Part shown: positions 8,269 to 16,575 of the stretch, in pieces
Layout of the letters: every line of letters starts with the position of its first letter
Position numbering within the stretch: the first letter of the stretch is position 1
Source of the DNA: Flavobacterium psychraerolatum
GTDB taxonomy: Bacteria; Bacteroidota; Bacteroidia; Flavobacteriales; Flavobacteriaceae
Assembly: GCF_025960985.1 (NCBI RefSeq)
Contig: NZ_JAOQMX010000015.1
Coordinates: 1 to 64,000 of the forward strand
Direction: 5' to 3'
DNA length: 64,000 nt
Notes under the pieces: model-generated
The model's database searches: none
Told to the model about the DNA's origin: nothing
What the model saw: the letters and a program-made list of their open reading frames with translations, nothing else
Position numbers and translations under genes: made by a program

Positions 8269-8985
8269 CTACGGATTAGTAGACCAAATGCTACTATTCT
8301 TAATAAACACGCGACGGTTTAATTTCAACTGTGCTACAATCAATTCGGCCATATCCTCAGATTGCATTACTTTATCAGGGCTTCCGTCAGTAAGGTTTAA
8401 GTCTTTGGCCATTTCAGTAGCAACAGTGCTAGGAGTTATAGCAGTCACGCGTATGTTGTGCTTGCGTACTTCCTGCATCAATGAATCTGTCAATCCCAAA
8501 ACAGCAAATTTTGAAGCACTGTAAGCACTCGTCACTGCATTTCCATTCAATCCAGCAGTCGACGAAATATTGATAATGTCACCCGTTTGTCTCTCAATCA
8601 TGTTTGGCAATAGGGCGCGAGTCACATAATAAGTCCCCATTAAGTTCACTTGTATAATACGTTCCCAGTCCGTAACTTCCATTTCCATAAATTTACCAAA
8701 AGCTGCAATACCAGCGTTGTTGATCAAAATATCGATAGTCTTAAATTCGGCTAAGGCTTTCTCAGCAGCAGCATTCACCGATGTAATATCTGATACATCG
8801 GCAGTTATTGCTAATGTTTTTACACCAAATGGAGCAATTTCTGCCGCTACGGCATCAATATCTGCTTGTGTACGTGCAACCAAAACTACATTCACACCTT
8901 CTTTGGCAAGCGCAATGGCTACAGCTTTTCCTATTCCTTTTCCAGCTCCTGTAATTAGAGCATTTTTATTTTTTAAGTCAATCAT
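8269..8985 (-). CDS. Short-chain dehydrogenase/reductase (3-oxoacyl-ACP reductase-like)
   Basis: This 238-residue classical SDR has the NAD(P)-binding TGAGKGIG at about residues 12-19, NNAG near 89, the catalytic Ser in 'INISSTAG' and the catalytic YSASK motif near 152. It is closest in style to FabG-type ketoreductases, but a lone gene outside a fatty-acid operon could act on another keto or hydroxy substrate. It stands alone on the minus strand, with a TAACTTTG promoter element 24 bp upstream and a hairpin terminator downstream. Confidence 0.85.
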   Translation of the reverse strand: MIDLKNKNALITGAGKGIGKAVAIALAKEGVNVVLVARTQADIDAVAAEIAPFGVKTLAITADVSDITSVNAAAEKALAEFKTIDILINNAGIAAFGKFMEMEVTDWERIIQVNLMGTYYVTRALLPNMIERQTGDIINISSTAGLNGNAVTSAYSASKFAVLGLTDSLMQEVRKHNIRVTAITPSTVATEMAKDLNLTDGSPDKVMQSEDMAELIVAQLKLNRRVFIKNSSIWSTNP

Positions 8986-9008
8986 TTTAGTCGTTTTTAA
9001 TTCACAAA

Positions 9009-9016
9009 CAAAGTTA
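9009..9016 (-). promoter_or_regulatory. Putative -7 element (TAACTTTG) of the SDR gene
   Basis: On the minus strand the word TAACTTTG fits TAnnTTTG and lies 24 bp before the SDR start codon. Confidence 0.5.
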
Positions 9017-9096
9017 CGGTTTTGATATCGTCAGTAGAATGAATGGATGTGAAATAAATGATAATTTTTAAAACCTACTCCTATAATCATGTTGAT

Positions 9097-9215
9097 TTGG
9101 GCGTGCCCCTTCGTAAAAACTACGGGTCGGGCTGTACATTGCAAGTCCTCAACAAGTTCCGCTATCGCTGCACTTGTTTGTGGGCTTTCCATTTCCATCC
9201 CTCACGCAAAAACAC
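9097..9215 (+). repeat. Dispersed intergenic repeat, copy 1
   Basis: This stretch (starting GGGCGTGCCCC) is more GC-rich than its surroundings and non-coding. A degenerate inverted copy lies at about 51030-51140. The shared core includes ACTTGTTTGTGGGCTTT, CAAGTTCCGC.ATCGCT and TCACGCAAAA in the same order. It resembles the interspersed repeats I associate with Flavobacterium genomes. Confidence 0.75.
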
Positions 9216-9310
9216 AGGGTGAAAAACTGAGAATTCAATAACTTTTTTTGAAAATCCTGTAACAAAACAGATCTGCTTTCAATTGATCTTTGTACTATAA
9301 ACCGAAAGTT

Positions 9311-10210
9311 ATGAGAAAGTATATAATGTTAACGTCGTTGGTGGCTATTCTGTCATTATCCTGTAAAAATATTGAAACAAACAACGACCAAAATACCAAC
9401 AAAGTTCCAAGTGATACCACAGCTGACCAAAAAAATAGTACTGTTGAAATCCGTGAAAAACTCGATGGAATTCAATATAAGATGATGAAAGGTAAAACAT
9501 GGTTGAAGGCAAATGAAAAAAATGAAGCCGCATTACAAATCGTAATGGATGCTAACCGTACTGATAAATTAAATTTAGCAAAAATGGATTCGATTATCGT
9601 TCCTAATAAATTGGATGGTAAAAGAGAGGACTACCTTCCTTTTCCTTTACAGGTACAAGCGTTGAAGAATGTGGATAAAATTATATTTTTTTCTTATCCA
9701 ACGCAGACTTTTGCTGCTTACAAAAACGGAAAACTTGCTTATACTGGACCAACCAATATGGGGCGCGAAAAAGATCCTACACCAACAGGACTATTTTTTA
9801 CCAATTGGAAAGCCGAAAAAACAAATAGTACTTTTAATGATGAGTGGGAATTAAAATGGAATTTCAATATCGAAAATAAATTAGGTGTTGGTTTTCATGA
9901 ATACCAATTACCAGGATATCCTGCTTCACATTCTTGTTTGAGATTACAGGAGAATGATGCAAAATATTTGTACGAATGGGCAAATCAATGGGTGCTTGCA
10001 GATAAAGAGAATGTAAAAGCCAAAGGAACTCCTGTAATTGTTTTTGGTGAATACCCCTTCAAAGGTAAAAAACCTTGGTTGCAGTTATTGACTACTCCAA
10101 AATCTTTTGAAATTTCTGAAGATGAAATTACGCAACTTGTGGCGCCAAAAATGGAAATGATTCTCAAGGAACAAAACAATAGTAAGCTTGTAGCACAAAA
10201 TAAGGAGTAA
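9311..10210 (+). CDS. L,D-transpeptidase (YkuD family) lipoprotein
   Basis: The ATG at 9311 gives a lipoprotein signal peptide ending in LSLSC (Cys18); the upstream in-frame ATG at 9290 only adds seven polar residues. The YkuD catalytic domain spans roughly residues 115-250 and contains GFHEY and the active-site motif SHSCLRL. The nucleophilic Cys is present, but the usual Gly of SHGC is Ser. Such enzymes form 3-3 peptidoglycan crosslinks or attach proteins to the stem peptide. The lipobox lacks an obvious retention signal, so inner or outer membrane location is open. It is monocistronic, with a strong terminator downstream. Confidence 0.85.
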   Translation: MRKYIMLTSLVAILSLSCKNIETNNDQNTNKVPSDTTADQKNSTVEIREKLDGIQYKMMKGKTWLKANEKNEAALQIVMDANRTDKLNLAKMDSIIVPNKLDGKREDYLPFPLQVQALKNVDKIIFFSYPTQTFAAYKNGKLAYTGPTNMGREKDPTPTGLFFTNWKAEKTNSTFNDEWELKWNFNIENKLGVGFHEYQLPGYPASHSCLRLQENDAKYLYEWANQWVLADKENVKAKGTPVIVFGEYPFKGKKPWLQLLTTPKSFEISEDEITQLVAPKMEMILKEQNNSKLVAQNKE

Positions 10211-10234
10211 ATTAATTTTTTTTGGGGTGAAAAG

Positions 10235-10262
10235 CGACTAGTTTTTTAACTAGTCGTTTTTC
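10235..10262 (+). terminator. Terminator of the L,D-transpeptidase gene
   Basis: The perfect stem CGACTAGTT/AACTAGTCG (10235-10243 with 10248-10256) is followed by TTTTTCTT. Confidence 0.85.
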
Positions 10263-10330
10263 TTATTTTAAGTAGGCTTATTTGTTTTTGAAAAAGGTAC
10301 TATAACCAAAAATAATTTTGTCCCAAATGC

Positions 10331-10483
10331 ATAGCCCTGATTGTAACGGAAATACTTTGAAAAGGAATTGTGTTTTTTCTGGGAGAAACAAAGCGACCAG
10401 AGGAAGCTCTTGTGGTGACCTAAGAAAAAAACAATTGCTTGATAAGTATTGCAGTGGAAAGCAGGAATTTGCTCCTGAAAAAT
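10331..10483 (+). repeat. Conserved Flavobacterium intergenic element, possible structured RNA
   Basis: The spacer before the PPK2 gene begins ATAGCCCTGATTGTAACGG and ends GCAGTGGAAAGCAGG followed by GCTCCTGAAAAAT. From memory, these two ends mark a recurrent intergenic element in Flavobacterium genomes, and may match an Rfam flavobacterial motif such as Flavo-1. I cannot verify this here. Internal complementary tracts (TTGTTTTTTTCT-like and AGAAAAAAACAATT) could form a hairpin. The short reading frame across it is not credible as a protein. Confidence 0.55.
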
Positions 10484-10514
10484 ATTATATTTACTTGAAT
10501 TAAATTGTATAGAA

Positions 10515-11390
10515 ATGAAATCGATAGATCCAAAAGACTTTAAAGTAACAGCACCAATTCGCCTGAAAGATTTACCAACAGACTTGAGAAATAAAGCAAG
10601 TGATGATGATAAAGAGGATAAGTTGGATGGCGTTCGGGAAAAATTGAGTGAACTACAAGACGTCATGTATGCACACAATCGCTATGGAATATTAATTTGC
10701 TTGCAAGGTATGGATACCTCGGGCAAGGATAGTTTAATTCGTGAGGTTTTTAAAGAATTTAACCCGAGGGGTGTTGAAGTACATAGTTTTAAAACGCCAA
10801 ACTCAACCGAATTGGAACATGATTATTTATGGCGTCATTATATTGCTTTGCCAGAAAAAGGTAAATTCGCAATTTTTAATCGTACGCATTATGAGAACGT
10901 ACTGGTTACCAGAGTACACCCAGAGTATATTCTGAATGAAAATTTGCCTGGAATTGAAAATGTACAAGATATTACGAATCACTTTTGGGAAGAAAGGATG
11001 GAGCAAATTAATAATTTTGAGAAACATATCAGTCAAAACGGAACAATAGTTTTGAAGTTTTTCTTTCACATGAGTAAAGATGAGCAACGCAAGCGCTTGT
11101 TACGACGTTTGGAAAATGAAGAACACCACTGGAAATTTTCGCCTGGAGATTTAAAGGAACGTGAGCATTGGGACGAATACATGCAATATTATGAGGAAGC
11201 AATTAATAAAACGGCCAAAGAAAACGCTCCTTGGTACATTATCCCGTCAGACGATAAAGATATGGCCCGTTATATTGTTGCAGAAATAATATGGGAAGAA
11301 ATGCAAAAATACAGCGATATAAAAGAACCTCCGTTGGACGATAAAGTGAAAATGAATTTTGCGATGTACCGCGATCAATTGAAAGAATAA
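10515..11390 (+). CDS. Polyphosphate kinase 2 family protein
   Basis: This 291-residue PPK2-family phosphotransferase uses polyphosphate to phosphorylate nucleotides (or the reverse). The Walker A motif GMDTSGKDS is at about residues 64-72. The Walker B/lid region includes FNRTHYENVLV and the Arg-rich lid 'RKRLLRRLENEEHHWKFS'. The WKFSPGDLKER and WYIIPSDDK blocks are typical of the family. Substrate preference (AMP versus ADP) cannot be decided from sequence alone. It is monocistronic, preceded by a repeat element and followed by a perfect terminator hairpin. Confidence 0.9.
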   Translation: MKSIDPKDFKVTAPIRLKDLPTDLRNKASDDDKEDKLDGVREKLSELQDVMYAHNRYGILICLQGMDTSGKDSLIREVFKEFNPRGVEVHSFKTPNSTELEHDYLWRHYIALPEKGKFAIFNRTHYENVLVTRVHPEYILNENLPGIENVQDITNHFWEERMEQINNFEKHISQNGTIVLKFFFHMSKDEQRKRLLRRLENEEHHWKFSPGDLKEREHWDEYMQYYEEAINKTAKENAPWYIIPSDDKDMARYIVAEIIWEEMQKYSDIKEPPLDDKVKMNFAMYRDQLKE

Positions 11391-11393
11391 TGT

Positions 11394-11431
11394 AAAAGCT
11401 GTTTCAATATAGATATTGAAACAGCTTTTTT
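11394..11431. terminator. Bidirectional terminator after the PPK2 gene
   Basis: The 17-bp perfect stem (11394-11410 with 11413-11429) has A and T runs on its two sides. It can serve both the PPK2 gene and the convergent small membrane gene. Confidence 0.9.
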
Positions 11432-11439
11432 ATGTAGTA

Positions 11440-11628
11440 TTATCTTTTGAAACAGATTTTGATTACAAATAAGAGTCCTATGAAAATTAGAAAACCTATA
11501 AGTACTTTATAATTTCCTTTGTAGTATATCTTGTGTAGCGCCGTGTCTTTGCGGTAAGAATAAATAGCGGCGATTACAAAAGCAATAAAAAAACATACGG
11601 CAAATATTAATTGTCCTGAACTAAACAT
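11440..11628 (-). CDS. Small conserved-looking membrane protein
   Basis: The ATG at 11628 gives a 62-residue protein beginning MFSSGQLIF with two hydrophobic helices (about 5-23 and 43-58) around a short basic loop. The longer frame starting at 11721 would run back into the divergent MazG-like gene and adds a non-membrane leader, so the shorter start is preferred. The layout (short N-terminus, two helices, Lys-rich end) is that of small uncharacterised inner-membrane proteins. The function is unknown. Confidence 0.65.
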   Translation of the reverse strand: MFSSGQLIFAVCFFIAFVIAAIYSYRKDTALHKIYYKGNYKVLIGFLIFIGLLFVIKICFKR

Positions 11629-11709
11629 AGTTGTGATTTTTTTTGCAAAAGTACGCAATTGTATAGTAATTGTTGCTAATTTGGCTTTCCAAATAAAAGT
11701 TAAAAAATT

Positions 11710-12096
11710 ATGCAAAAACAATTAGAGTCGGTTAAAGAATTTCATACAGCTTTCAAAATAGGACATAGCGAATTACCTATTGCCAACCTGCCAGAAGAAA
11801 AGAAGATTTTGCGGTATAACTTGATGAAAGAGGAAAACGAAGAATACCTTGAGGCAGTTCAGAATAATGATTTGGTTGAAATTGCTGATGCTCTTGGGGA
11901 TATGATGTATATTTTGTGCGGTACCATTATTGAACACGGTTTACAATACAAAATTGAAGCAGTTTTTGACGAGATACAACGCAGTAATATGAGTAAGTTA
12001 GGCAAGGATGGCAACCCAATCTACCGCCAAGATGGTAAGGTATTGAAGGGACCACAATATTTCAAACCCGACTTTTCAAAAATATTAGACAAATAA
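11710..12096 (+). CDS. MazG-like/PRA-PH family all-alpha NTP pyrophosphohydrolase
   Basis: This 128-residue protein has the all-alpha NTP-pyrophosphatase metal motif EENEEYLEA near residues 41-49 and the partner EIADALGD near 58-65. It is shorter than true MazG (encoded at 42089-42862) and carries only one catalytic domain. It probably hydrolyses a (d)NTP to the monophosphate and PPi, as a housecleaning enzyme. A HisE role is unlikely, since no his genes are nearby. It is monocistronic and convergent with ilvE across a shared terminator. Confidence 0.8.
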   Translation: MQKQLESVKEFHTAFKIGHSELPIANLPEEKKILRYNLMKEENEEYLEAVQNNDLVEIADALGDMMYILCGTIIEHGLQYKIEAVFDEIQRSNMSKLGKDGNPIYRQDGKVLKGPQYFKPDFSKILDK

Positions 12097-12131
12097 AAAA
12101 GAGCGATTTTCATGTAGAAAATCGCTCTTTT
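12097..12131. terminator. Bidirectional terminator between the MazG-like gene and ilvE
   Basis: The 14-bp perfect stem (12097-12110 with 12118-12131) has A/T tracts on both sides and lies between convergent genes. Confidence 0.9.
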
Positions 12132-12151
12132 GGTATGTTATAAACAAGTAA

Positions 12152-13222
12152 CTAAGATACTTTAACTGTCCACCCGTAAGTGTCTTCGATTAATTTGTGT
12201 TGCATGTTTGTTAATTTTTCTTTTAACTGTAAAGCAATAGAATCAGTTACTGTAGGTAATTCAAAATATTCATCTCTGAATGAGAATCCAGAAATTGGAC
12301 TGATTACAGCTGCTGTTCCTGCACCAAAAATTTCTTTTAATGTTCCGTTTTTGGATGCTTCTATAAGTTCAGAAACCAGTACTGGTCGCACTTCTAGGTC
12401 AATACCTTCTTTCTTAGCCATTTCAATTAAACTCTTTCTGGTTACACCATCAAGAATTCTTTCACTTGCTGGAGCAGTAAACAAAGTATCATTGATTCTA
12501 AAGAATACATTCATTGTACCTGCTTCTTCCAATTTGGTATGTGTTGCATCATCTGTCCAGATAATTTGTTGGAAACCTTGCTTATTAGCCAAAGCGGTTG
12601 GGTAAAATTGTCCAGCATAATTACCAGCAGTTTTTGCAGCACCAATACCACCGTTGGCAGCACGGCTAAAATGTTCTGCGATCAAAACTTTTACCTCGCC
12701 TGAATAATACGCTTTTGCAGGAGAAAGAATAATCATGAACTTATAATCATCGGATGGATTTGCAATTACACCTTCGCCAGTTGCAATTAAGAAAGGTCTA
12801 ATGTACAATGTGTTTCCTAATCCTTTTTTAATCCATTCCTTGTCCAATTTCAATAATTCATTCAGTCCACCCATGAAAACTTCTTCTGGAACTTCTGGCA
12901 TTGCCATACGTACTGCTGAAGAGTTGAAACGGTGAAAATTTTCTTCGGGTCTAAACAACCAAATTGAATCTTGTTCATCTTTGTAGGCTTTCATACCTTC
13001 AAAGATGGCTTGGCCATAATGAAATACACGTGCTGAAGGGTCTAACAAAAAAGGTGCATAGGGCTTAATGACGGGTTTTTGCCATTCTCCATTTTTGAAA
13101 TCACACTCCAATAAATGATCTGTAAAGACAGAACCAAAGTTAATGTTATCAAAATCAACTTGGCTGATTTTTGAAGTTGCTACTTTGTTTATTTCAATTT
13201 TGCTAGCTTGAGTTGTACTCAT
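12152..13222 (-). CDS. ilvE: Branched-chain amino acid aminotransferase
   Basis: This 356-residue class IV PLP aminotransferase carries out the last step of Leu, Ile and Val synthesis and the first of their breakdown. Length and motifs fit the long BCAT subfamily: FHYGQAIFEGMKAY near residue 67, LYIRPFL near 143, the PLP lysine in AAKTAGNYAG near 197, and EEAGTMNVFF and LDGVTRKSL downstream. It is transcribed alone on the minus strand; no other ilv or leu gene is in the window. Confidence 0.95.
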   Translation of the reverse strand: MSTTQASKIEINKVATSKISQVDFDNINFGSVFTDHLLECDFKNGEWQKPVIKPYAPFLLDPSARVFHYGQAIFEGMKAYKDEQDSIWLFRPEENFHRFNSSAVRMAMPEVPEEVFMGGLNELLKLDKEWIKKGLGNTLYIRPFLIATGEGVIANPSDDYKFMIILSPAKAYYSGEVKVLIAEHFSRAANGGIGAAKTAGNYAGQFYPTALANKQGFQQIIWTDDATHTKLEEAGTMNVFFRINDTLFTAPASERILDGVTRKSLIEMAKKEGIDLEVRPVLVSELIEASKNGTLKEIFGAGTAAVISPISGFSFRDEYFELPTVTDSIALQLKEKLTNMQHKLIEDTYGWTVKVS

Positions 13223-13532
13223 AATAGGGTAATGTTTTATTTTGTTTTATTTGTAAAAGTAATTCGTTGTAGTTCCTACTTTATGATTGGTACTTCAAGA
13301 AACTTTTAGTCAAAGCAAAAATAAATAAAAAAGAACAATAAGGACGATGTCGAGCTATTAAAAAAAATAAAAAGGTTATTAATTATTTATATTTTAATTT
13401 TTTTTATGAATTAGCGCTATTTTGTAGTGAATAAGTAAAAAACTAGTTATTTATTTAACTATGTGTTTTTGTTTTGGTTAATTTTGTAGCGTTTCCTATT
13501 CGTGGAGACTTTAATTTAATTTATTTAGTATT
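13223..13532. other. Intergenic region between divergent ilvE and mnmD
   Basis: These 310 bp are AT-rich and divergently flanked. I see no RNA gene, repeat or credible small reading frame, and no clear TAnnTTTG element for either gene. Confidence 0.5.
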
Positions 13533-14207
13533 TTGGAAAGAGAGATTGTACAAACTGAAGACGGTTCGACTACTATACATATAAAAGAATGGAATGAAAA
13601 CTACCACTCCAAGCACGGCGCCATTCAAGAAGCTCAACATGTTTTTATAAAAAATGGGTTGTCGTTATTTCCCAATCAATCCCTTTCTATTTTGGAAATA
13701 GGATTTGGTACTGGCTTGAATTCGTTTATTACTTATCTAGAAAGTAAAAAAATGAACCAAAAAATAAATTACACTGGGGTAGAAGCTTACCCAATTACAG
13801 ATGCCGAATTGCAAGCGATGAATTACGTCCAAGAATTACAAGCGCAAGATTACCAATCTGTTTTTGATACTATGCATGATTCAATTTGGGGAAAAGAGAC
13901 GACAATAGATTCTTCTTTTTCTTTGATAAAAAGACAACAGTTTTTTGAGGAAATTGATGACATAGAGAAATTTGATCTGATTTATTTTGATGCTTTTGGT
14001 TACCGAGTGCAACCTGAATTATGGAGTACTGAGATATTTCAAAATATGTACAATTCATTGATAGACAATGGTGTGTTGGTTACTTATGCTGCTAGAGGTG
14101 TGGTGAAAAGGAGTATGATCGAAGTAGGTTTTACAGTAGAAAAGCTAGCAGGACCTCCAGGAAAAAGAGAAATGTTCAGGGCTACAAAAAAAAGTAAAGC
14201 TTTATAA
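13533..14207 (+). CDS. mnmD: MnmD-type tRNA 5-aminomethyl-2-thiouridine methyltransferase
   Basis: This 224-residue protein corresponds to the N-terminal (DUF752) methyltransferase half of MnmC, without the FAD oxidase half. It should methylate nm5s2U34 to mnm5s2U34 in tRNA. SAM-binding ILEIGFGTGLN lies near residues 50-60, the 'DLIYFDAFGYRVQPELWS' acidic block near 150, and the 'GPPGKREM' end motif near 208. The family-like N-terminus E-R-E-I-V-Q-T-E-D-G begins at a TTG. The only upstream in-frame alternative before a stop is ATT, so a TTG start at 13533 is the best choice. Confidence 0.85.
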   Translation: MEREIVQTEDGSTTIHIKEWNENYHSKHGAIQEAQHVFIKNGLSLFPNQSLSILEIGFGTGLNSFITYLESKKMNQKINYTGVEAYPITDAELQAMNYVQELQAQDYQSVFDTMHDSIWGKETTIDSSFSLIKRQQFFEEIDDIEKFDLIYFDAFGYRVQPELWSTEIFQNMYNSLIDNGVLVTYAARGVVKRSMIEVGFTVEKLAGPPGKREMFRATKKSKAL

Positions 14208-14311
14208 ATAGTACAGTTGATATCAAAAAAATACGTTAAATAAAATAAGAATTATAAGTAAAAGGTGTATTTTTACGCTGAGGATAAATTATAAACACCA
14301 ATTTTTCAGTT

Positions 14312-14509
14312 ATGTCTAAAGTAATGTTTGACTACACAAAATCTATATTAGAAAGAGTAAGCTTTGATCCATTATTGTTTCGTAAGGAACTGCAAAAAGC
14401 AATCAAAACATTATTGCCTTTTGAAATGGAAGAATTAAGAAAATGGCTTTATGAATTCGTATTAGAAAAACCAGAATTACAACAATGTTTATTAGTTGTT
14501 AATTCATGA
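14312..14509 (+). CDS. Small conserved-looking hypothetical protein
   Basis: This 65-residue, probably all-helical soluble protein starts MSKVMFDYTKSILERVSF. It is charged and Leu-rich, with no signal peptide or membrane segment. The regular helical pattern, clean ATG and dedicated terminator support a real gene. No function is assigned. It stands alone between mnmD and oxyR. Confidence 0.75.
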   Translation: MSKVMFDYTKSILERVSFDPLLFRKELQKAIKTLLPFEMEELRKWLYEFVLEKPELQQCLLVVNS

Positions 14510-14514
14510 TATAT

Positions 14515-14546
14515 AAAAAAAGGAACCAAATAAGGTTCCTTTTTTT
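14515..14546. terminator. Bidirectional terminator
   Basis: The 13-bp perfect stem AAAAAAAGGAACC (14515-14527) pairs with 14534-14546. It lies between the small gene and convergent oxyR. Confidence 0.9.
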
Positions 14547-14567
14547 ATGGAAAATAGTTTGGTAATT

Positions 14568-15512
14568 CTATTTATTTTTTTGTAAAGGACTGATTATTTG
14601 TACATTTTGAAATACAATTGCACCTTTAATAACTCCAGCAATCGTGCTGCGTAAAGCATCAATAATTTGTATTTTAAGTTCGCTTTTTGGGTAAATTAAA
14701 CTTACTTCTCTTGCTGGTTTTGGCGCTACAAAATGACGTAGTTTCTGTTTATCGGTTTCTTTTAGGTCCAATGTATGCAAGAAAGGAAGTAATGTAGTTC
14801 CTAATCCTTCATCTGCTAATTTTATCAATGTCTCAAAACTTCCGCTTTCAATCTGAAAACGATTTGTATCGTTGTTAGTACTGTTTTTGCAGAGATTTAA
14901 TATTCCGTCTCTAAAACAATGACCGTCTTGGAGCAGTAAAATTTCGTCCAAATTTAAGTCGGATACTTCAATTTCCTTTTTTTGAAAATGTTCATGATTT
15001 TCGGGGATATAAGCAACAAAGGGTTCGAAGTACAATACAATCTCTTTGATTTTTTCTTCCATCAAAGGGGTTGCTGCAATGGCTGCATCAAGATGTCCAT
15101 TGTTTAATTTTATAATGATTTCTTCCGTGTTCAGCTCTTCAATAATCAATTTTACTTTTGGATACTTTTTAATGAAATTAGAAAGAAACATCGGTAATAA
15201 AGTAGGCATGATGGTAGGGATGATTCCTAGTCTAAATTCACCTCCAATAAAACCTTTTTGCTGCTCAACGATATCTTGAATGCGATCTGCTTCGTTAACT
15301 ATATTTTTAGCTTGGTTAACGATTTTTTGACCAATATCAGTTAATTGGATGGGTTTTTTTGATCGGTCAAAAATAGTAATACTCAATTCTTCTTCAATTT
15401 TTTGAATTTGCATACTCAATGTTGGTTGCGTAACAAAACATTTTTCGGCAGCAAGAGTAAAGTTCTTGTGTTCTGCTACCGCAAGAACATATTTTAGTTG
15501 GGTAATTGTCAT
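14568..15512 (-). CDS. oxyR: LysR-family peroxide sensor OxyR
   Basis: The protein is 314 residues from the ATG at 15512. It has an N-terminal winged HTH (about 1-60, with AAEKCFVTQPTLSMQIQ) and a LysR substrate domain. With this start, the redox cysteines in GHCFRDGILNLC fall at positions 199 and 208, the same numbers as in E. coli OxyR. That both identifies the protein and supports the start over the upstream ATG at 15533. A TATCTTTG promoter element lies just before 15512. It is divergent from dps, a classical OxyR target, so OxyR probably binds the 105-bp intergenic region. Confidence 0.92.
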   Translation of the reverse strand: MTITQLKYVLAVAEHKNFTLAAEKCFVTQPTLSMQIQKIEEELSITIFDRSKKPIQLTDIGQKIVNQAKNIVNEADRIQDIVEQQKGFIGGEFRLGIIPTIMPTLLPMFLSNFIKKYPKVKLIIEELNTEEIIIKLNNGHLDAAIAATPLMEEKIKEIVLYFEPFVAYIPENHEHFQKKEIEVSDLNLDEILLLQDGHCFRDGILNLCKNSTNNDTNRFQIESGSFETLIKLADEGLGTTLLPFLHTLDLKETDKQKLRHFVAPKPAREVSLIYPKSELKIQIIDALRSTIAGVIKGAIVFQNVQIISPLQKNK

Positions 15513-15530
15513 TGATAGTATTTTTTGATG

Positions 15531-15538
15531 CAAAGATA
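15531..15538 (-). promoter_or_regulatory. Putative -7 element (TATCTTTG) of oxyR
   Basis: On the minus strand TATCTTTG lies 18 bp before the preferred oxyR ATG. The longer reading frame would start inside it. Confidence 0.55.
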
Positions 15539-15582
15539 AAAACTATCAATTTAATTTATAGCTTTTTCACTTCTTTTATTGA

Positions 15583-15590
15583 TAAATTTG
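15583..15590 (+). promoter_or_regulatory. Putative -7 element (TAAATTTG) of dps
   Basis: TAAATTTG fits the Bacteroidota consensus 27 bp before the dps ATG. The AT-rich interval between this and the oxyR element is the likely OxyR operator. Confidence 0.55.
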
Positions 15591-15617
15591 TATTTATAAA
15601 TAATAAAAAAGAAAATT

Positions 15618-16088
15618 ATGAAAACAAATAGTATAGGATTGGCTGTTGATGAATCAGTTGTAATGGTAGAAGAGTTAAATGTTTTGTTAGCTAATTTTCA
15701 GATTTATTATCAAAATTTAAGAGGACTGCATTGGAATATAAAGGGGAAACGTTTTTTTGATCTTCATGTTAAATTTGAAGAACTATACAATGACTCACAA
15801 TTAAAAATCGATAGTATTGCAGAACGTATTCTTACTTTAGAGGGAGTGCCATTGCATACTTTTGAAGATTATATAAAAAAATCGGTTATTGTTGTAGGTA
15901 AAAATATATCAAATGATGAGAAAGCGATACAACTTATTGTAGATTCATTATCGCAATTATTAAATCTAGAGCGTAAGATTTTAGGAGATGCTTCGAATAT
16001 AAATGATGAAGGAACAAATTCGATGATGAGTGATTTTATTGCAGAGCAAGAAAAAACTACATGGATGATGAAGGCTTGGTTGTCTTAA
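15618..16088 (+). CDS. dps: Dps family ferritin-like DNA-binding protein
   Basis: This 156-residue Dps protein forms dodecamers that oxidise and store Fe(II), using H2O2, and can coat DNA. The inter-subunit ferroxidase signature is clear: the His of GLHWNIKG near residue 38, the His/Asp pair of FFDLHVKFEELY near 48-60, and Glu/Asp in the same helix. The second signature block D-S-I-A-E-R-I is near 72-78. It is divergent from oxyR, consistent with peroxide induction. Confidence 0.93.
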   Translation: MKTNSIGLAVDESVVMVEELNVLLANFQIYYQNLRGLHWNIKGKRFFDLHVKFEELYNDSQLKIDSIAERILTLEGVPLHTFEDYIKKSVIVVGKNISNDEKAIQLIVDSLSQLLNLERKILGDASNINDEGTNSMMSDFIAEQEKTTWMMKAWLS

Positions 16089-16206
16089 TAAGTCTGTAAT
16101 TAGAATAATTAAGAGTCTAGGGAAGTAAACTTAGGAATTGTGTTAATTTTTTTTTAATTTTATAAAAATGACTTGTTTTTTTTTGAATAAGTATACTTTT
16201 GTAACA

Positions 16207-16494
16207 ATGAAATTAATCGCTAGACTTTTATTTTTTCTATTTGTCACCTTTCTGTTAACGCCAACAATAATAACGTTAATTGAAAAGGGGTGTGATATTT
16301 CTTATTTTTATAAATACTCAGAAGAAGAACATTCATATAATAAAGAGGTGAAAGTTATTGCTCATGCAACCATATTTCATCCTGAGCTTTTAGAATTAAA
16401 AATTTATAAATCAAGTTTAATTCTTTCTGAAAATTTATCAAAGCATGATAAGGTTTTAACAAAAATATATTCTCCCCCTCCAGATTTAGCATAA
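16207..16494 (+). CDS. Small hypothetical exported or membrane protein
   Basis: From the ATG at 16207 the protein has 95 residues. A basic, hydrophobic N-terminus (MKLIARLLFFLFVTFLL) acts as a signal peptide or anchor, and a polar domain with one Cys follows. The track-length frame starting at 16168 adds a Phe-rich leader that is unlikely. It lies 80 bp before the SulP gene in the same direction and may be co-transcribed with it and the carbonic anhydrase. I do not recognise a family. Confidence 0.6.
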   Translation: MKLIARLLFFLFVTFLLTPTIITLIEKGCDISYFYKYSEEEHSYNKEVKVIAHATIFHPELLELKIYKSSLILSENLSKHDKVLTKIYSPPPDLA

Positions 16495-16575
16495 TACATT
16501 TCGTTTTTTAAGTTTAAAATGTCAGTAGTTTTTTATTACGCAGTCATTTTTGTTACTAATTATTATACTAGTATT

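Noticed and set aside
10318..10503. 61-codon open frame across the conserved intergenic element
   Set aside because: It follows the repeat sequence, and the encoded peptide has no recognisable pattern. The element itself explains the open frame.
10268..10678. 136-codon open frame on the minus strand opposite the PPK2 start
   Set aside because: It overlaps the PPK2 coding start and the intergenic repeat. Composition is Ser/Phe-rich shadow type, with no family similarity.
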